Assembly (NCBI RefSeq): GCF_003985125.1
Contig: NZ_ML133566.1
Coordinates: forward strand, 186,001 to 250,000
Direction: 5' to 3'
Length of the DNA stretch: 64,000 nucleotides
DNA from: Rhizobium phaseoli
GTDB lineage: Bacteria > Pseudomonadota > Alphaproteobacteria > Rhizobiales > Rhizobiaceae
Shown: piece by piece, positions 26,402 to 35,234 of the stretch
How positions within the stretch are numbered: the first letter of the stretch is position 1
Layout: each line of letters starts with the position of its first letter
Position numbers and translations under genes: made by a program
Notes under the pieces: generated by a model
What the model saw: only the letters and a program-made list of their open reading frames with translations
Databases searched by the model: none
Told to the model about the DNA's origin: nothing

Positions 26402-27901
26402 ATGGGCAATTCAACGCGGCGCGCCAAGCTTCTCCTGACAGGCAGCCTTTCGCTTGCGATCAGTGTCACCGGCATGGCGCCAGCCACTTTCGGGCCGCTT
26501 CTCGCCGTCGATGAGGCGCGTGCCGATTCCGGAAACCTTATCCGCATCGCGCAGACCGGCCCCGACGCCCACCGTCGGCTCAAACTCGGGCTGAACAAGG
26601 CTGTCGTCGTCGATCTGCCGGAGGATGCGCACGATATTCTTGTATCCGATCCGAGCATGGCCGATGCCGTGACGCGGACGTCGCGACGCATCTACCTGTT
26701 CGGCAAGAAGGTCGGTCAGACGAATATATTTGTCTTCGGCGCCGGCGGGCAGGAGATCATCAACCTCGATATCGAGATCGAACGCGACGTCTCCGGTCTC
26801 GAAGCCAATCTCCGCCGCTTCATTCCCGACTCCAATATCAACGTCGAAATCGTCTCCGACAACATCGTCCTGACCGGCACCGTGCGCACCCCGCAGGACG
26901 CCACGCAGGCCGCCGATCTCGCCCAGGTGTTCCTGAAAGGCGGCGAGGCGACGACGAGAACAGAGACAGCGTCCGGCACCGGCGGCGACAGCGCGGTGGC
27001 GCTCTTTGCCGAAGGCCGGCAGACCTCCCAGGTCGTCAATCTGCTGAAGATCGAGGGTGAGGACCAGGTCACCCTCAAGGTGACGATCGCCGAGGTCCGT
27101 CGTGAGGTGCTGAAGCAGCTCGGCTTCGACAACCTGATATCCAATTCCTCCGGCATGACGGTCGCCCAGCTCGGCACGCCTAGCGCCGACAGCGCGACGG
27201 CGACGGTTGGCGGCGGCCTGGCGGCTCTCTTCAAGAGCTCGATCGGCAAATACGATATCTCCACCTATCTCAACGCGCTGGAACAGGCCAAGGTCGTCAG
27301 GACCCTGGCCGAGCCGACTTTGACGGCGATCTCGGGCCAGGCGGCGACATTCAATTCCGGCGGCCAGCAGCTCTATTCGACGACCGACAATGACGGCAAC
27401 GTCACTGTCGTTCCCTTCAATTACGGTATCAACCTCGCCTTCAAGCCGGTCGTGCTGTCGTCGGGGCGTATCAGCCTGGAGATCAAGACCAACGTCTCCG
27501 AGCCGGTGGCCGGCAGCGGCAACGCCACCTACCAGCGCCGTTCGGCAGAGACCTCGGTGGAGCTGCCCTCGGGCGGCTCGATCGCACTCGCCGGCCTCAT
27601 CCGCGACAATGTCTCCCAGACGATGGGCGGCACGCCCGGCGTCTCGAAGATTCCGCTGCTCGGAACGCTGTTCCGTCAGAAGGGCTTTGAGCGTCAGGAA
27701 ACCGAGCTCGTCATCATCGCGACGCCCTATCTGGTGCGTCCGGTGGCGCGCAACCAGCTGAACCGGCCGGATGACAATTTCAGCCCCGAGAATGACGGTG
27801 CGACCTTCTTCCTCAACCGTGTCAACAAGGTCTATGGCCGCCGCGAGGCACCCGTCGCGGATGCACAGTTCCACGGCTCGATCGGGTTTATCTACAAATG
27901 A
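26402..27901 (+). CDS. cpaC: Flp pilus outer-membrane secretin CpaC (RcpA)
   Basis: A 499-residue secretin that forms the outer-membrane pore for the pilus. Features in order are a long signal region ending near ADEARA, the pilus N-domain (about residues 55-130), a BON-like segment (NINVEIVSDNIVLTGTVRTP, about 145), and the secretin core with VTLKVTIAEVRREVLKQLG (about 222). The C-terminal signature includes LPSGGSIALAGLIRDN, GGTPGVSKIPLLGTLF and ETELVIIATPYLVRPV. ATG at 26402 follows AAGGA; a GTG two codons upstream is possible. The stop overlaps cpaD (ATGA). Confidence 0.95.
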   Translation: MGNSTRRAKLLLTGSLSLAISVTGMAPATFGPLLAVDEARADSGNLIRIAQTGPDAHRRLKLGLNKAVVVDLPEDAHDILVSDPSMADAVTRTSRRIYLFGKKVGQTNIFVFGAGGQEIINLDIEIERDVSGLEANLRRFIPDSNINVEIVSDNIVLTGTVRTPQDATQAADLAQVFLKGGEATTRTETASGTGGDSAVALFAEGRQTSQVVNLLKIEGEDQVTLKVTIAEVRREVLKQLGFDNLISNSSGMTVAQLGTPSADSATATVGGGLAALFKSSIGKYDISTYLNALEQAKVVRTLAEPTLTAISGQAATFNSGGQQLYSTTDNDGNVTVVPFNYGINLAFKPVVLSSGRISLEIKTNVSEPVAGSGNATYQRRSAETSVELPSGGSIALAGLIRDNVSQTMGGTPGVSKIPLLGTLFRQKGFERQETELVIIATPYLVRPVARNQLNRPDDNFSPENDGATFFLNRVNKVYGRREAPVADAQFHGSIGFIYK

Positions 27902-28656
27902 GTGGAGAGGCATCGGCAGCAATGGCACAGAACAGAGATCAGGCGATGGCCTTCATGAATTGGACGACACCCCGGCTCGCAATCTCCAAGGCGCTCTTCG
28001 TCACGGCCGCCGTTTCAGTGGCGGTCCTTTCCGGATGCGCCGGTCCGCACGACCAGCTGACGACCGGCGGCATCCCGGATGATTACCGTGCCCGTCACCC
28101 GATCATCGTCACCGAGGCCGAGCAGACGGTGGATATTCCGGTTGCTTCCACCGATCGGCGCCTGACCATCGCCCAGCGCGACCTCATCCGCGGCTTTGCC
28201 GCAAACTATGTCTCCCGCGCCTCCGGCCCGGTCTACGTCTTGTCGCCGGAAGGTTCGCCGAATTCGGCGGCGGCCCATCAGCTGCGCAATCAGGTCCGTG
28301 CGGAGCTGGCGTCGAGAGGGATCGCGAGCTCGAAAATCATCAATACCTCCTACGCCGCCGCCGGTGCCGGCGATGCGGCACCAATCCGCCTGAGCTTCAC
28401 CGGCACGACCGCGATCACCACGCAGTGCGGTCAATGGCCGAAGGACATCTCGAACGATTTCGCCAATCAGAATTACTATAATTTCGGCTGCGCCACACAG
28501 AACAACCTCGCCGCCCAGGTCGCCAATCCGGAGGATCTGGTGGCGCCTCGCGGCATGACGCCGATCGACGCGCAGCGGCGCAACAACGCGATCCAGGAAT
28601 ACCGAACGACGACAACGACGATCGAAGATGTCGCCGGTAGCGACAGCAGCTTCTGA
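27898..28656 (+). CDS. cpaD: Flp pilus assembly lipoprotein CpaD
   Basis: A 252-residue protein with an N-terminal signal ending in a lipobox, VAVLSGCAG, so it is probably lipid-anchored in the outer membrane as a partner of the CpaC secretin. The middle part (VDIPVASTDRRLTIAQRDLIRGFAANY) has an OmpA-like look seen in CpaD proteins. The C-terminal region contains CGQWPKDISNDFANQNYYNFGCATQNNLA, written here only in part by its Cys-Gly-Gln-Trp and NFGCA elements, which are the family signature. The ATG at 27898 overlaps cpaC. A later start at 27922 or at the methionine before AFMNW is possible, and would give a signal peptide of more usual length. Confidence 0.9.
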   Translation: MSGEASAAMAQNRDQAMAFMNWTTPRLAISKALFVTAAVSVAVLSGCAGPHDQLTTGGIPDDYRARHPIIVTEAEQTVDIPVASTDRRLTIAQRDLIRGFAANYVSRASGPVYVLSPEGSPNSAAAHQLRNQVRAELASRGIASSKIINTSYAAAGAGDAAPIRLSFTGTTAITTQCGQWPKDISNDFANQNYYNFGCATQNNLAAQVANPEDLVAPRGMTPIDAQRRNNAIQEYRTTTTTIEDVAGSDSSF

Positions 28657-28670
28657 GGCGAGACGGGACG

Positions 28671-29948
28671 ATGAGTGCCATCGAATACGAGATCAAGAAT
28701 CCCAGCGAGCTTCGTCATGTCGAGGAGGCGGTGCGCATGGCGGATCTGGAGGCCATGCGGCCGCTGCCGCGCATCTCCGTCCACGCCTTCTGCGAGAGCG
28801 AGACCTTGCAGAACGTCATGGAGCGCTGCGCCAATGACCGGCGCATGGCGAAGGTCAGCCTGCGCATCACCAGCGGCGGTATCGCCGCTGCCGCCAATAT
28901 GTTTTCCGGTGCGCCGACGCCGAACCTCATCATCCTCGAGACCAAGGCGAATGTCGGAAGCCTGCTTGCCGAACTCGCTCCGCTCGCCGCGGTCTGCGAT
29001 CCGACCACCAAGGTCGTCATCGTCGGCTACTACAATGACATCGGACTGTATCGCGAGCTGATCCGCAACGGCATTTCCGAATACATGGTCCAGCCCGTCG
29101 CCATGCCCGATATCCTTGCGGCGATGGCCTCGATCTTCGTCGATCCGGAAGCCGAGCCGCTCGGCCGCAGCATCGCCTTCATCGGTTCGAAGGGCGGTGT
29201 TGGCGCCTCGACCATCGCCCATAATTGTGCGTTCGGCATCTCCAATCTCTTCTCCACTGAGACGATTCTTGCCGACCTCGATCTGCCCTATGGCACGGCG
29301 AATATCGACTTCGACCAGGATCCGGCCCAGGGCATCGCCGAAGCGGTCTTCGCGCCCGACCGTCTCGACGAAGTCTTCCTCGACCGCTTGCTGACGAAAT
29401 GTTCCGAGCATCTGTCGCTGCTCGCCGCCCCCTCGCTGCTCGACCGCGCCTATGATTTCGACGGCCAGGCTTTCCAGCCGGTGCTCGACGTCCTGCAGCG
29501 CAGCGCCCCGGTCACCGTGCTCGACGTTCCGCATGCATGGTCGGAATGGACCCGCTCGGTGCTGGCGAGCGTCGACGAGGTGGTCATCGCGGCGGTTCCC
29601 GATCTTGCCAACCTGCGCAACACCAAAAACATGCTGGATGCGCTGCGCAAGATGCGGCCGAATGACAAGCCGCCGCATCTCATCCTCAATCAGGTCGGTA
29701 TGCCGAAACGTCCCGAGATATCGCCGTCGGATTTCTGTGAGCCGCTGGAGATCGATCCGATCGCGATCATCCCCTTCGACATCAACCTCTTCGGCAACGC
29801 CGCCAACAGCGGCCGGATGATCTCGGAAGTCGATCCCCGGTCGCCGACGGCGGAAACCTTTTCGCAGATATCGCACATAGTCACCGGCCGAGCGGCAATC
29901 AGGAAGGCGAAGAAGGGCGGCCTGCTGGGCCTCCTGAAGCGCAAGTAG
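28671..29948 (+). CDS. cpaE: Flp pilus localisation/assembly ATPase CpaE
   Basis: A 425-residue ParA/MinD-superfamily protein that in related bacteria places the pilus machine at the cell pole. Residues about 35-155 form a receiver-like domain without the phosphate-acceptor set (VVIVGYYNDIGLYRELIRNG). The ATPase part begins at AFIGSKGGVGAST (about 171, a deviant Walker A with Ser after Ala). ADLDLPYGTANIDF follows, then TVLDVPHAWSEWTRS. The Lys-Lys-rich end (AIRKAKKGG) is common. It lies 22 bases before cpaF. Confidence 0.93.
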   Translation: MSAIEYEIKNPSELRHVEEAVRMADLEAMRPLPRISVHAFCESETLQNVMERCANDRRMAKVSLRITSGGIAAAANMFSGAPTPNLIILETKANVGSLLAELAPLAAVCDPTTKVVIVGYYNDIGLYRELIRNGISEYMVQPVAMPDILAAMASIFVDPEAEPLGRSIAFIGSKGGVGASTIAHNCAFGISNLFSTETILADLDLPYGTANIDFDQDPAQGIAEAVFAPDRLDEVFLDRLLTKCSEHLSLLAAPSLLDRAYDFDGQAFQPVLDVLQRSAPVTVLDVPHAWSEWTRSVLASVDEVVIAAVPDLANLRNTKNMLDALRKMRPNDKPPHLILNQVGMPKRPEISPSDFCEPLEIDPIAIIPFDINLFGNAANSGRMISEVDPRSPTAETFSQISHIVTGRAAIRKAKKGGLLGLLKRK

Positions 29949-29970
29949 ACGAATAGAAAGAAGAAGCGGC

Positions 29971-31449
29971 ATGTTTGGAAAACGCGGAAACGAAGGTTTC
30001 GGAAAGGCTGGAGGTGCGATCGCCTCTCCGCCGCCGGCTCCGGCCGCGCCCGCGCCCGTGGCTTCCTCTCCCTCCATTCTGGTCGAACCCGCGCGCGAGA
30101 ACCAGCGCCAGCAGGTAACGCCGCCGCCGATGCAGGCGCCGCAGCGCAAGCGGCCGGTCCGCACCGACGAATATTACGACACCAAACAGCAGGTGTTTTC
30201 TGCACTGATCGACACGATCGATCTCTCGCAGCTTTCCAAGCTCGACGGCGAAAGCGCGCGTGAGGAAATCCGCGACATCGTCAACGACATCATCACCATC
30301 AAGAATTTCGCGATGTCGATCTCCGAGCAGGAGGAACTGCTCGAAGATATCTGCAACGACGTCCTCGGCTATGGTCCGCTGGAGCCGCTGCTGGCGCGCG
30401 ACGACATCGCCGACATCATGGTCAACGGCGCCGGCCAGACCTTCATCGAAGTCGGCGGCAAGACGATCGAATCGGAAATCCGGTTTCGCGACAACGCGCA
30501 GCTTCTGTCTATCTGCCAGCGCATTGTCAGCCAGGTCGGCCGGCGCGTCGATGAATCGAGCCCGATCTGCGACGCACGCCTGCCCGATGGCTCGCGCGTC
30601 AACGTCATCGCGCCGCCGCTGTCGATCGACGGGCCGGCGCTCACCATCCGCAAATTCAAGAAGGACAAGCTGACGCTCGATCAGCTCGTCCGTTTCGGCG
30701 CGATCACGCCGGAAGGCGCGACCGTGCTGCAGATCATCGGGCGGGTGCGCTGCAACGTCATCATCTCAGGCGGCACGGGTTCGGGTAAAACGACCCTCCT
30801 GAACTGCCTGACCAATTATATCGATCGCGACGAACGCGTCATCACCTGCGAGGACACGGCCGAACTGCAGCTGCAGCAGCCGCATGTCGTGCGTCTGGAA
30901 ACGCGTCCGCCGAATATCGAAGGCGAGGGCGAGATCACCATGCGCGATCTCGTCAAGAACTGCCTGCGTATGCGTCCCGAGCGCATCATCGTCGGCGAAG
31001 TGCGCGGACCCGAGGTTTTCGACCTGCTGCAGGCGATGAACACCGGCCACGACGGCTCGATGGGCACGATCCACGCCAACACCCCGCGCGAATGTCTGAG
31101 CCGTATCGAATCGATGATCGCCATGGGTGGCTTCACGCTGCCGGCAAAAACGGTGCGCGAGATCATCTCCACCTCGGTTGACGTCATCATCCAGGCGGCG
31201 CGCCTGCGCGACGGTTCGCGCCGCATCACCCAGATTACCGAGGTGATCGGGATGGAAGGCGACGTCATCATCACCCAGGATCTGATGCGCTACGAGATCG
31301 AAGGCGAAGACGCGGGAGGGCGATTGATCGGCCGGCACATGTCGACCGGCGTCGGCAAACCGCATTTCTGGGATCGGGCGCGTTATTTCAACGAGGAAAA
31401 GCGGCTGGCCGCCGCCCTCGACGCGATGGAAGCGAAAACCAAGGATTAG
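29971..31449 (+). CDS. cpaF: Pilus secretion ATPase CpaF (TadA)
   Basis: A 492-residue hexameric type II/IV secretion ATPase that powers pilus extension, and in Tad systems also retraction. The first 65 residues are a Pro/Ala-rich linker. The N-domain follows ([19 protein letters not shown], about 147). Walker A is [14 protein letters not shown] (about 266). Asp box and Walker B lie in [20 protein letters not shown] and [15 protein letters not shown] (about 328-342), and the His box in [12 protein letters not shown] (about 357). It is in step with cpaE and tadB. Confidence 0.95.
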   Translation: MFGKRGNEGFGKAGGAIASPPPAPAAPAPVASSPSILVEPARENQRQQVTPPPMQAPQRKRPVRTDEYYDTKQQVFSALIDTIDLSQLSKLDGESAREEIRDIVNDIITIKNFAMSISEQEELLEDICNDVLGYGPLEPLLARDDIADIMVNGAGQTFIEVGGKTIESEIRFRDNAQLLSICQRIVSQVGRRVDESSPICDARLPDGSRVNVIAPPLSIDGPALTIRKFKKDKLTLDQLVRFGAITPEGATVLQIIGRVRCNVIISGGTGSGKTTLLNCLTNYIDRDERVITCEDTAELQLQQPHVVRLETRPPNIEGEGEITMRDLVKNCLRMRPERIIVGEVRGPEVFDLLQAMNTGHDGSMGTIHANTPRECLSRIESMIAMGGFTLPAKTVREIISTSVDVIIQAARLRDGSRRITQITEVIGMEGDVIITQDLMRYEIEGEDAGGRLIGRHMSTGVGKPHFWDRARYFNEEKRLAAALDAMEAKTKD

Positions 31450-31453
31450 GCTG

Positions 31454-32461
31454 ATGTTCGGGTTCGATCCGATAGTCCTGGCAATCGTCGTCCTCGCCGC
31501 AGTTTCCGCGGCGGCGGTCGCCTATGCCCTGATGTTTTCCCGGATCGAGGCCGACAAGAAATCGGCAAGCCGCATCAATCGTGTGAAATCGGCAGAGGTC
31601 GACCGGGTCAAGGTCAAGGCTGCCCGCGACCGCGTGCAGGAACTGTCGAAGCGGCGCAAATCGGTGCAGGACAATCTGAAGGATCTGGAAAAGCGCCAGC
31701 ACGAAAAAACCCGCAAGACCCTGTCGATGAAATCCCGCCTGTTGCAGGCCGGCCTGCCGATCAGTGTGGGGAAATTCTATCTCATCAGTGCCGTCTTCGC
31801 TTCGGTGCTGCTGTTCGTCGCCTTAGTCGTCGGCGCATCGTGGATGGTCATGATCGGCATTGCCGTCGTCGCCGGTCTCGGCCTGCCGCGCTGGGTTCTC
31901 GGCTTCCTGATCAAGCGCCGCCAGAACAAATTCCTCAACGAGCTCCCCAATGCGCTCGACGTCATCACCCGCTCGATCAAGTCAGGCCTGCCGCTTAACG
32001 ATGCGATCCGGCTGATCGGAACCGAAGGCACCGAGCCGGTCAAGAGCGAGTTCCGGCGGGTGATCGAGGCGCAGCAGGTGGGCCTCAGCATTCCCGACGC
32101 CTGTGCCCGCATGACGCTCCACATGCCGCTCCAGGAAGTCAACTTCTTCGCGATCGTCATCGCCATCCAGTCGCAGGCCGGTGGCAATCTGTCGGAAGCG
32201 ATCGGCAACCTCTCCAAGGTGCTGCGCGAGCGCCGCAAGATGAAGGCCAAGGTGTCGGCGCTGTCGATGGAAGCCAAGGCCTCGGCTGTCATCATCGGCG
32301 CGCTGCCCTTCATCGTCGCGACCCTCGTCTACCTGACTTCGCCCAACTACATGATGATCCTTTTCACCGACCCGCGCGGCCATCTCATCATGGGTATCTC
32401 GGCGGTCTGGATGTCGATCGGCATCTTCGTCATGCGCAACATGGTCAATTTTGACATCTAG
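31454..32461 (+). CDS. tadB: Pilus platform protein TadB (CpaG)
   Basis: A 335-residue inner-membrane protein with a type II secretion F domain (GspF-like) at about residues 165-290. It contains LPNALDVITRSIKSGLPLNDAI and IAIQSQAGGNLSEAIGNLS, the usual family blocks. There is one N-terminal helix, a basic coiled-coil-like stretch (about 35-85, many Lys/Arg/Glu), and helices around 100-150 and at the C-terminus. It forms the membrane platform with TadC and docks the CpaF ATPase. The start is 4 bases after the cpaF stop. Confidence 0.93.
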   Translation: MFGFDPIVLAIVVLAAVSAAAVAYALMFSRIEADKKSASRINRVKSAEVDRVKVKAARDRVQELSKRRKSVQDNLKDLEKRQHEKTRKTLSMKSRLLQAGLPISVGKFYLISAVFASVLLFVALVVGASWMVMIGIAVVAGLGLPRWVLGFLIKRRQNKFLNELPNALDVITRSIKSGLPLNDAIRLIGTEGTEPVKSEFRRVIEAQQVGLSIPDACARMTLHMPLQEVNFFAIVIAIQSQAGGNLSEAIGNLSKVLRERRKMKAKVSALSMEAKASAVIIGALPFIVATLVYLTSPNYMMILFTDPRGHLIMGISAVWMSIGIFVMRNMVNFDI

Positions 32462-32475
32462 CGGAAGGAAGCACC

Positions 32476-33462
32476 ATGTCGCAGGACCTCGCCGCAACAC
32501 TGACCAATCCGGGCATGCTGATCGCCGTCTTCGTCGCGATCGCCGTCTTCGCCACTTTCTACACGATAGCCATCCCGTTTTTCGAGCGCGGTGATCTCAC
32601 CAAGCGCATGAAGGCCGTTTCGACCGAGCGCGAGCAGATCCGCGCCCGCGAACGCGCTCGCATGAATGCCGACCCGGGCGCCGGCAAGGCGTCGCTCCGC
32701 AGCCAGAACAACCGCTCGGTCCGCCAGATCGTCGAGCGGTTCAACCTGCGCCAGGCGCTCGTCGACGAAAATACGGTCAACAAGCTGCGCGCCGCCGGTT
32801 TTCGCTCGGAAAATGCCCTGAATACCTTCCTCGTCGCGCGCTTCCTGCTGCCCTTCCTCTTCCTGGCGCTTGCCGCCTTCTGGGTCTTCGGCCTCGGCAA
32901 CCTTGCCGAAAGGGGCATGGCCATCCGCCTCTTTGCCGTCATCGGCATCGGTTATGTCGGCTTCTACGCGCCCAACATCTATATCTCCAACCGCATGGGC
33001 AAGCGTCAGCATTCGATCAAGCGCGCCTGGCCGGATGCACTGGACCTGATGCTGATCTGCGTCGAATCCGGCATTTCGATCGAGGCGGCGATGCGTCGCG
33101 TGTCGGAGGAGCTTGGCGAGCAGTCGCCGCCGCTTGCCGAGGAGATGGTCCTGACGACGGCAGAGCTCTCCTTCCTGCCGGATCGCCGGGTGGCGCTCGA
33201 AAATCTTGCCACGCGCACCCAGATCGAACTGGTGCGCTCGGTGACCCAGGCGCTGATCCAGGCCGATCGCTACGGCACGCCGGTCGCCCAGGCGCTGCGC
33301 GTTCTCGCTCAGGAAGGGCGCGACGAGCGCATGAACGAAGCGGAAAAGAAGGCGGCTGCCCTGCCGCCGAAACTGACGGTGCCGATGATCCTGTTCTTCC
33401 TGCCGGTGCTGATTGCCGTTATCCTCGGCCCGGCCGGCATCCAGGTGGCCGACAAGTTCTGA
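32476..33462 (+). CDS. tadC: Pilus platform protein TadC (CpaH)
   Basis: A 328-residue second platform protein with a GspF-like domain (about residues 175-300). It contains RAWPDALDLMLICVESGISIEAAM and LIQADRYGTPVAQALRVLAQEGRDERM, both TadC signatures. N-terminal, mid and C-terminal hydrophobic helices (MILFFLPVLIAVILGPAGIQ) are present. It is the last gene of the plus-strand cpa series; tadD is not next to it but lies on the opposite strand beyond a LysE-type gene. Confidence 0.93.
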   Translation: MSQDLAATLTNPGMLIAVFVAIAVFATFYTIAIPFFERGDLTKRMKAVSTEREQIRARERARMNADPGAGKASLRSQNNRSVRQIVERFNLRQALVDENTVNKLRAAGFRSENALNTFLVARFLLPFLFLALAAFWVFGLGNLAERGMAIRLFAVIGIGYVGFYAPNIYISNRMGKRQHSIKRAWPDALDLMLICVESGISIEAAMRRVSEELGEQSPPLAEEMVLTTAELSFLPDRRVALENLATRTQIELVRSVTQALIQADRYGTPVAQALRVLAQEGRDERMNEAEKKAAALPPKLTVPMILFFLPVLIAVILGPAGIQVADKF

Positions 33463-33584
33463 CGGTTTCCAGGCCGGAAAGCTTGCGTGACCGGCGCCGG
33501 CACAGCTGTTATATGAGAGCGACGGCCATCGGACGAGCGGATGCGCCTGCCCCAGCGCTCGTTCCTTCCCGGAGAAAGCTTTCG

Positions 33585-34217
33585 ATGTCTTCGATTGGAA
33601 TTTTCATCAGCATCATGGCAGCCCTGGGAGTCGGCGCGGTGAGTCCCGGCCCGAGCTTCGTCGTCGTCTCGAGGATCGCCATTTCGCGGTCAAGGCTCGA
33701 TGGCCTTGCGGCCGCGCTCGGCATGGGGGCCGGTGGCGTCGTTTTCGCCGCGCTGGCGCTCGCCGGGCTGACGGCGCTGCTGTCGCAGTTTGAATGGCTC
33801 TATCTGCTGCTCAAGGTCGCGGGCGGCGTCTATCTTCTCTATATTGCCGTCAATATCTGGAGAGGCGCTGCGCAGCCGCTCGCGGTGTGCGACACCATCA
33901 ATGGCCGCCGCGCGCCGATGCGCAGCTTCACGACTGCGCTGCTGACCCAACTCAGCAACCCGAAGACGATCATCGTCTATGCCAGCCTGTTTGCCGCGCT
34001 TCTTCCGAGGACGGTCCCACTCGACCTGATCATCGCCCTGCCGCTCGGCGTCTTTGCAGTGGAGGCGGGATGGTACTCGATCGTGGCGTTGGCATTTTCT
34101 GCTCGCCGTCCGCGGCGCTTCTATCTGGCTGCGAAGAGTTGGATCGACCGGGCCGCCGGAGCCGTCATGGGCGGCCTCGGTCTCCGTCTCATTCTTTCGG
34201 GTCTGAGCGCCCGCTAA
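33585..34217 (+). CDS. LysE/RhtB-family amino acid exporter
   Basis: A 210-residue inner-membrane exporter of the LysE superfamily. The N-terminal block GAVSPGPSFVVVSRIAISRSR (about residues 17-37) with the Pro-Gly-Pro turn is diagnostic. The later QLSNPKTIIVYASLFAALLP (about 120-139) is the second family signature. About six helices are predicted. Substrate is not predictable; family members export homoserine, threonine, lysine or leucine. ATG at 33585 follows GGAGAAAG; the open frame before it is not hydrophobic and is ignored. It sits between tadC and the convergent tadD with no evident pilus role. Confidence 0.88.
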   Translation: MSSIGIFISIMAALGVGAVSPGPSFVVVSRIAISRSRLDGLAAALGMGAGGVVFAALALAGLTALLSQFEWLYLLLKVAGGVYLLYIAVNIWRGAAQPLAVCDTINGRRAPMRSFTTALLTQLSNPKTIIVYASLFAALLPRTVPLDLIIALPLGVFAVEAGWYSIVALAFSARRPRRFYLAAKSWIDRAAGAVMGGLGLRLILSGLSAR

Positions 34218-34255
34218 ATCATCACCCGCAGGTCCGTCTTCGGCGTCGACGCCGG

Positions 34256-35092
34256 TCAGTTGGTATTGCTGTCGCCCGCTGCTGGCGCTTTGTCCTTGGC
34301 GGCGAGTTTCTGCCAGGAATTCTGCTGCGACAGCATGCCTCTGAGATAGGCGACATTGGCATCGGCCTGCTGCGGCGAAAGCTCGCGCCGCGCGATCTGC
34401 TCGGCTTCCGCAAAACGTCCCTGCAGGCCGACGACGAGCGCCAGGTTCTGCCTGACGCGGCTGTCGGCGTTTGGTTGGCCGGCGGCGGAGCGCAGATAGG
34501 TTTCAGCCGTGCGCAGATCGCCGGTCAGCACGTAGGACATTCCGAGATTGGACAGGATGGACGGTTCGTTCGGCTGGATATCGAGCGCGTCGCGATAACG
34601 TTGCCTGGCCTCGCTTGCCCGGCCCATCTGATCAAGGATCGCGCCTTGGGCCGAGACCAGCTTCCAGTCCGGACGATCCGGGGTCTGGGCCCGGCCGATC
34701 GTGTCGAGCGCCTGCTGGAACTGCCCGGCTGCCGCTTGTGCCTTGCCATAGGCGGCCAGCACGTTTCGGTCGCCCGGATTGGCGATCGCCACCTGCTGCA
34801 TGACGGCGAGAGCCTGCGCGTCGCGGCCGTTCATGCGCAGCAGATTGGCATAGCTGACGCCGGTAACGGGATCACGCGGGTTCTTTTCATAAGCCTGGCC
34901 GAGCCGGTCCGTTGCCGAGCGCAGCTCGGTCGCGTCCATCTCTTCGACCGGCTTGGTAAGTTTCGGCACCGAACCTGTCGTCATCCGGTCCTTGGTCGTC
35001 GTCGAGCAGCCCGCCACTGCAAGGACGATCAGCGACGCCGCGACGCCCTGCAGGAAGCGATTGGTGGATTTGGTGGTGAGCGAGGCAGGCAT
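34256..35092 (-). CDS. tadD: TPR lipoprotein TadD of the Flp pilus system
   Basis: A 278-residue outer-membrane lipoprotein with a signal ending in LAVAGC (about residues 23-28) and tandem tetratricopeptide repeats from about residue 55 to 240. Clear repeat units are ATDRLGQAYEKNPRDPVTGV, YANLLRMNGRDAQALAVMQQ and LGMSYVLTGDLRTAETYLRS. TadD acts as a pilotin-like factor for the CpaC secretin in other Tad systems. ATG at 35092 follows AGGA; the longer open frame adds residues not resembling a signal. It is transcribed towards the cpa operon from the other side of the LysE-type gene. Confidence 0.88.
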   Translation of the reverse strand: MPASLTTKSTNRFLQGVAASLIVLAVAGCSTTTKDRMTTGSVPKLTKPVEEMDATELRSATDRLGQAYEKNPRDPVTGVSYANLLRMNGRDAQALAVMQQVAIANPGDRNVLAAYGKAQAAAGQFQQALDTIGRAQTPDRPDWKLVSAQGAILDQMGRASEARQRYRDALDIQPNEPSILSNLGMSYVLTGDLRTAETYLRSAAGQPNADSRVRQNLALVVGLQGRFAEAEQIARRELSPQQADANVAYLRGMLSQQNSWQKLAAKDKAPAAGDSNTN

Positions 35093-35234
35093 GACGCGTT
35101 CCTGATTCCGAAATCGGCGCCTCACCTCGAACGCGGGACAGGGAAAGGTTTGACGCAATCTTCGCTCCAGCAATAGTCTGTTAACCCTAACAGACCGTTA
35201 AGGAGTGATTCCTGACGACCGCCGAAGGACAATC

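Noticed and set aside
26411-27928. 505-residue minus-strand open frame opposite cpaC
   Set aside because: cpaC carries full secretin motifs and joins cpaB and cpaD in an operon; the antisense product is low-complexity.
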